IMG/VR virus record: IMGVR_UViG_3300044712_002693
Coordinates: 1-46,171 of that record
Strand: one strand, 5' to 3'
DNA length: 46,171 bases
From: a virus
Made by a program: the position numbers and the translations under genes. Shown here piece by piece: positions 45,960 to 46,171 of this stretch; position 1 is the first letter of the stretch; each line of letters starts with the position of its first letter. The notes below the pieces were generated by a model. The model was not told the origin of the DNA, did not search any database, and saw only the letters and a list, made by a program, of their open reading frames with translations.

Positions 45960-46171
45960 CCCAACCAGAAAAAATAATCAGACTTCCTGAAGTCGAGGCT
46001 TTAGTCGGCCTAAAAAAGTCGGCCATCTACAAGATGATTAATGCTGACGAGTTTCCCAAACCGTTTTCAATCAGCAAGGGAGCGAAGGGCTGGCTAGAAT
46101 CGTCTGTGCAGGGATGGATTCGAAAGCGGGCTGGCATTCCGGCGAATGATGGGCAGATGGAGGCGGCATAA
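45956..46171 (+). CDS. AlpA-like excision regulator
   Basis: A 71-residue DNA-binding protein of the AlpA family (IIRLPEVEALVGLKKSAIYK, then MINADEFPKPFSISKGAKGW). AlpA proteins regulate phage integrase or act in excision. Its ATG overlaps the upstream stop (ATGA). Its stop is the last codon of the window. In a circular map the integrase follows directly (TAAATG), as in many P4-like elements. Confidence 0.88.
   Translation: MTQPEKIIRLPEVEALVGLKKSAIYKMINADEFPKPFSISKGAKGWLESSVQGWIRKRAGIPANDGQMEAA

Larger units (their letters stand above)
1..46171. mobile_element. Temperate myovirus genome, probably complete and circularly permuted
   Basis: The window holds every module of a temperate contractile-tailed phage: integrase, CI/Cro switch, O/P-like replication, RusA, Q-like regulator, terminase, capsid, sheath, tube, baseplate, fibre and lysis genes. 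No host housekeeping gene is present. The alpA-like stop codon is the last base and the integrase ATG is the first. Joined end to end they place GGAGG 8 bases before the integrase ATG, which fits a circular map. The region downstream of int, where attP is normally found, is uninterrupted, so this is not the order expected for an integrated prophage cut at its ends. Confidence 0.85.

Overview
This window looks like the complete genome of a temperate, contractile-tailed bacteriophage (a myovirus), about 46.2 kb. It is probably shown in circular form and opened at the start codon of its integrase. The last gene (AlpA-like) stops exactly at the right edge and the integrase ATG is the first base. 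Joining the two ends puts a GGAGG ribosome binding site 8 bases before that ATG. High GC content, codon choice and the kinds of genes suggest a proteobacterial host, most likely a betaproteobacterium. The host is an inference.

Layout: (1) 1-1215 integrase, rightward. (2) 1233-28522, leftward late operon, read from right to left: small and large terminase, a cassette with a LamG-repeat protein, portal, scaffold, capsid, connectors, tail sheath, tube, frameshifted tail chaperone, tape measure, baseplate, tail fibre, lysis genes. Eight intrinsic terminators lie inside or just ahead of this operon in the direction of transcription. A TTGACA promoter and a terminator sit just after a Q-like gene, as in lambdoid late control. 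(3) 28722-34014, leftward early operon: Cro, several small proteins, a PAPS-reductase-like protein, lambda O-like and P-like replication proteins (with iteron-like repeats inside the O-like gene), RusA and the Q-like protein. (4) 34015-34159, control region. (5) 34160-35460, CI repressor plus two small exported proteins, ended by a terminator. (6) 35556-46171, a rightward operon with a diversity-generating retroelement (DGR), recombination proteins, dUTPase, two DNA-binding regulators and (across the junction) the integrase.

The main system is the DGR. It has a reverse transcriptase with the DGR hallmark IGNLSSQ, a 115-bp template repeat (TR), and two target genes with C-type-lectin (FGE-like) domains whose 3' ends carry 115-bp variable repeats (VR1 and VR2). 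VR1 differs from the TR at 16 adenines plus one T. VR2 differs at 9 adenines, all changed to G. The accessory protein is a single chain with a MutS domain I-like part followed by an Avd-like helical bundle. Both VRs are followed, at exactly the same distance (33 bases), by a GC-rich hairpin with an 11-pair stem. A 22-bp site found between cI and cro recurs, with 19 of 22 bases the same, over the -35 box of the promoter in front of the first DGR target. The mutagenesis operon is therefore probably held silent by the phage repressor and switched on at induction. The targets lie in the early region, far from the tail genes, and have no signal peptide.
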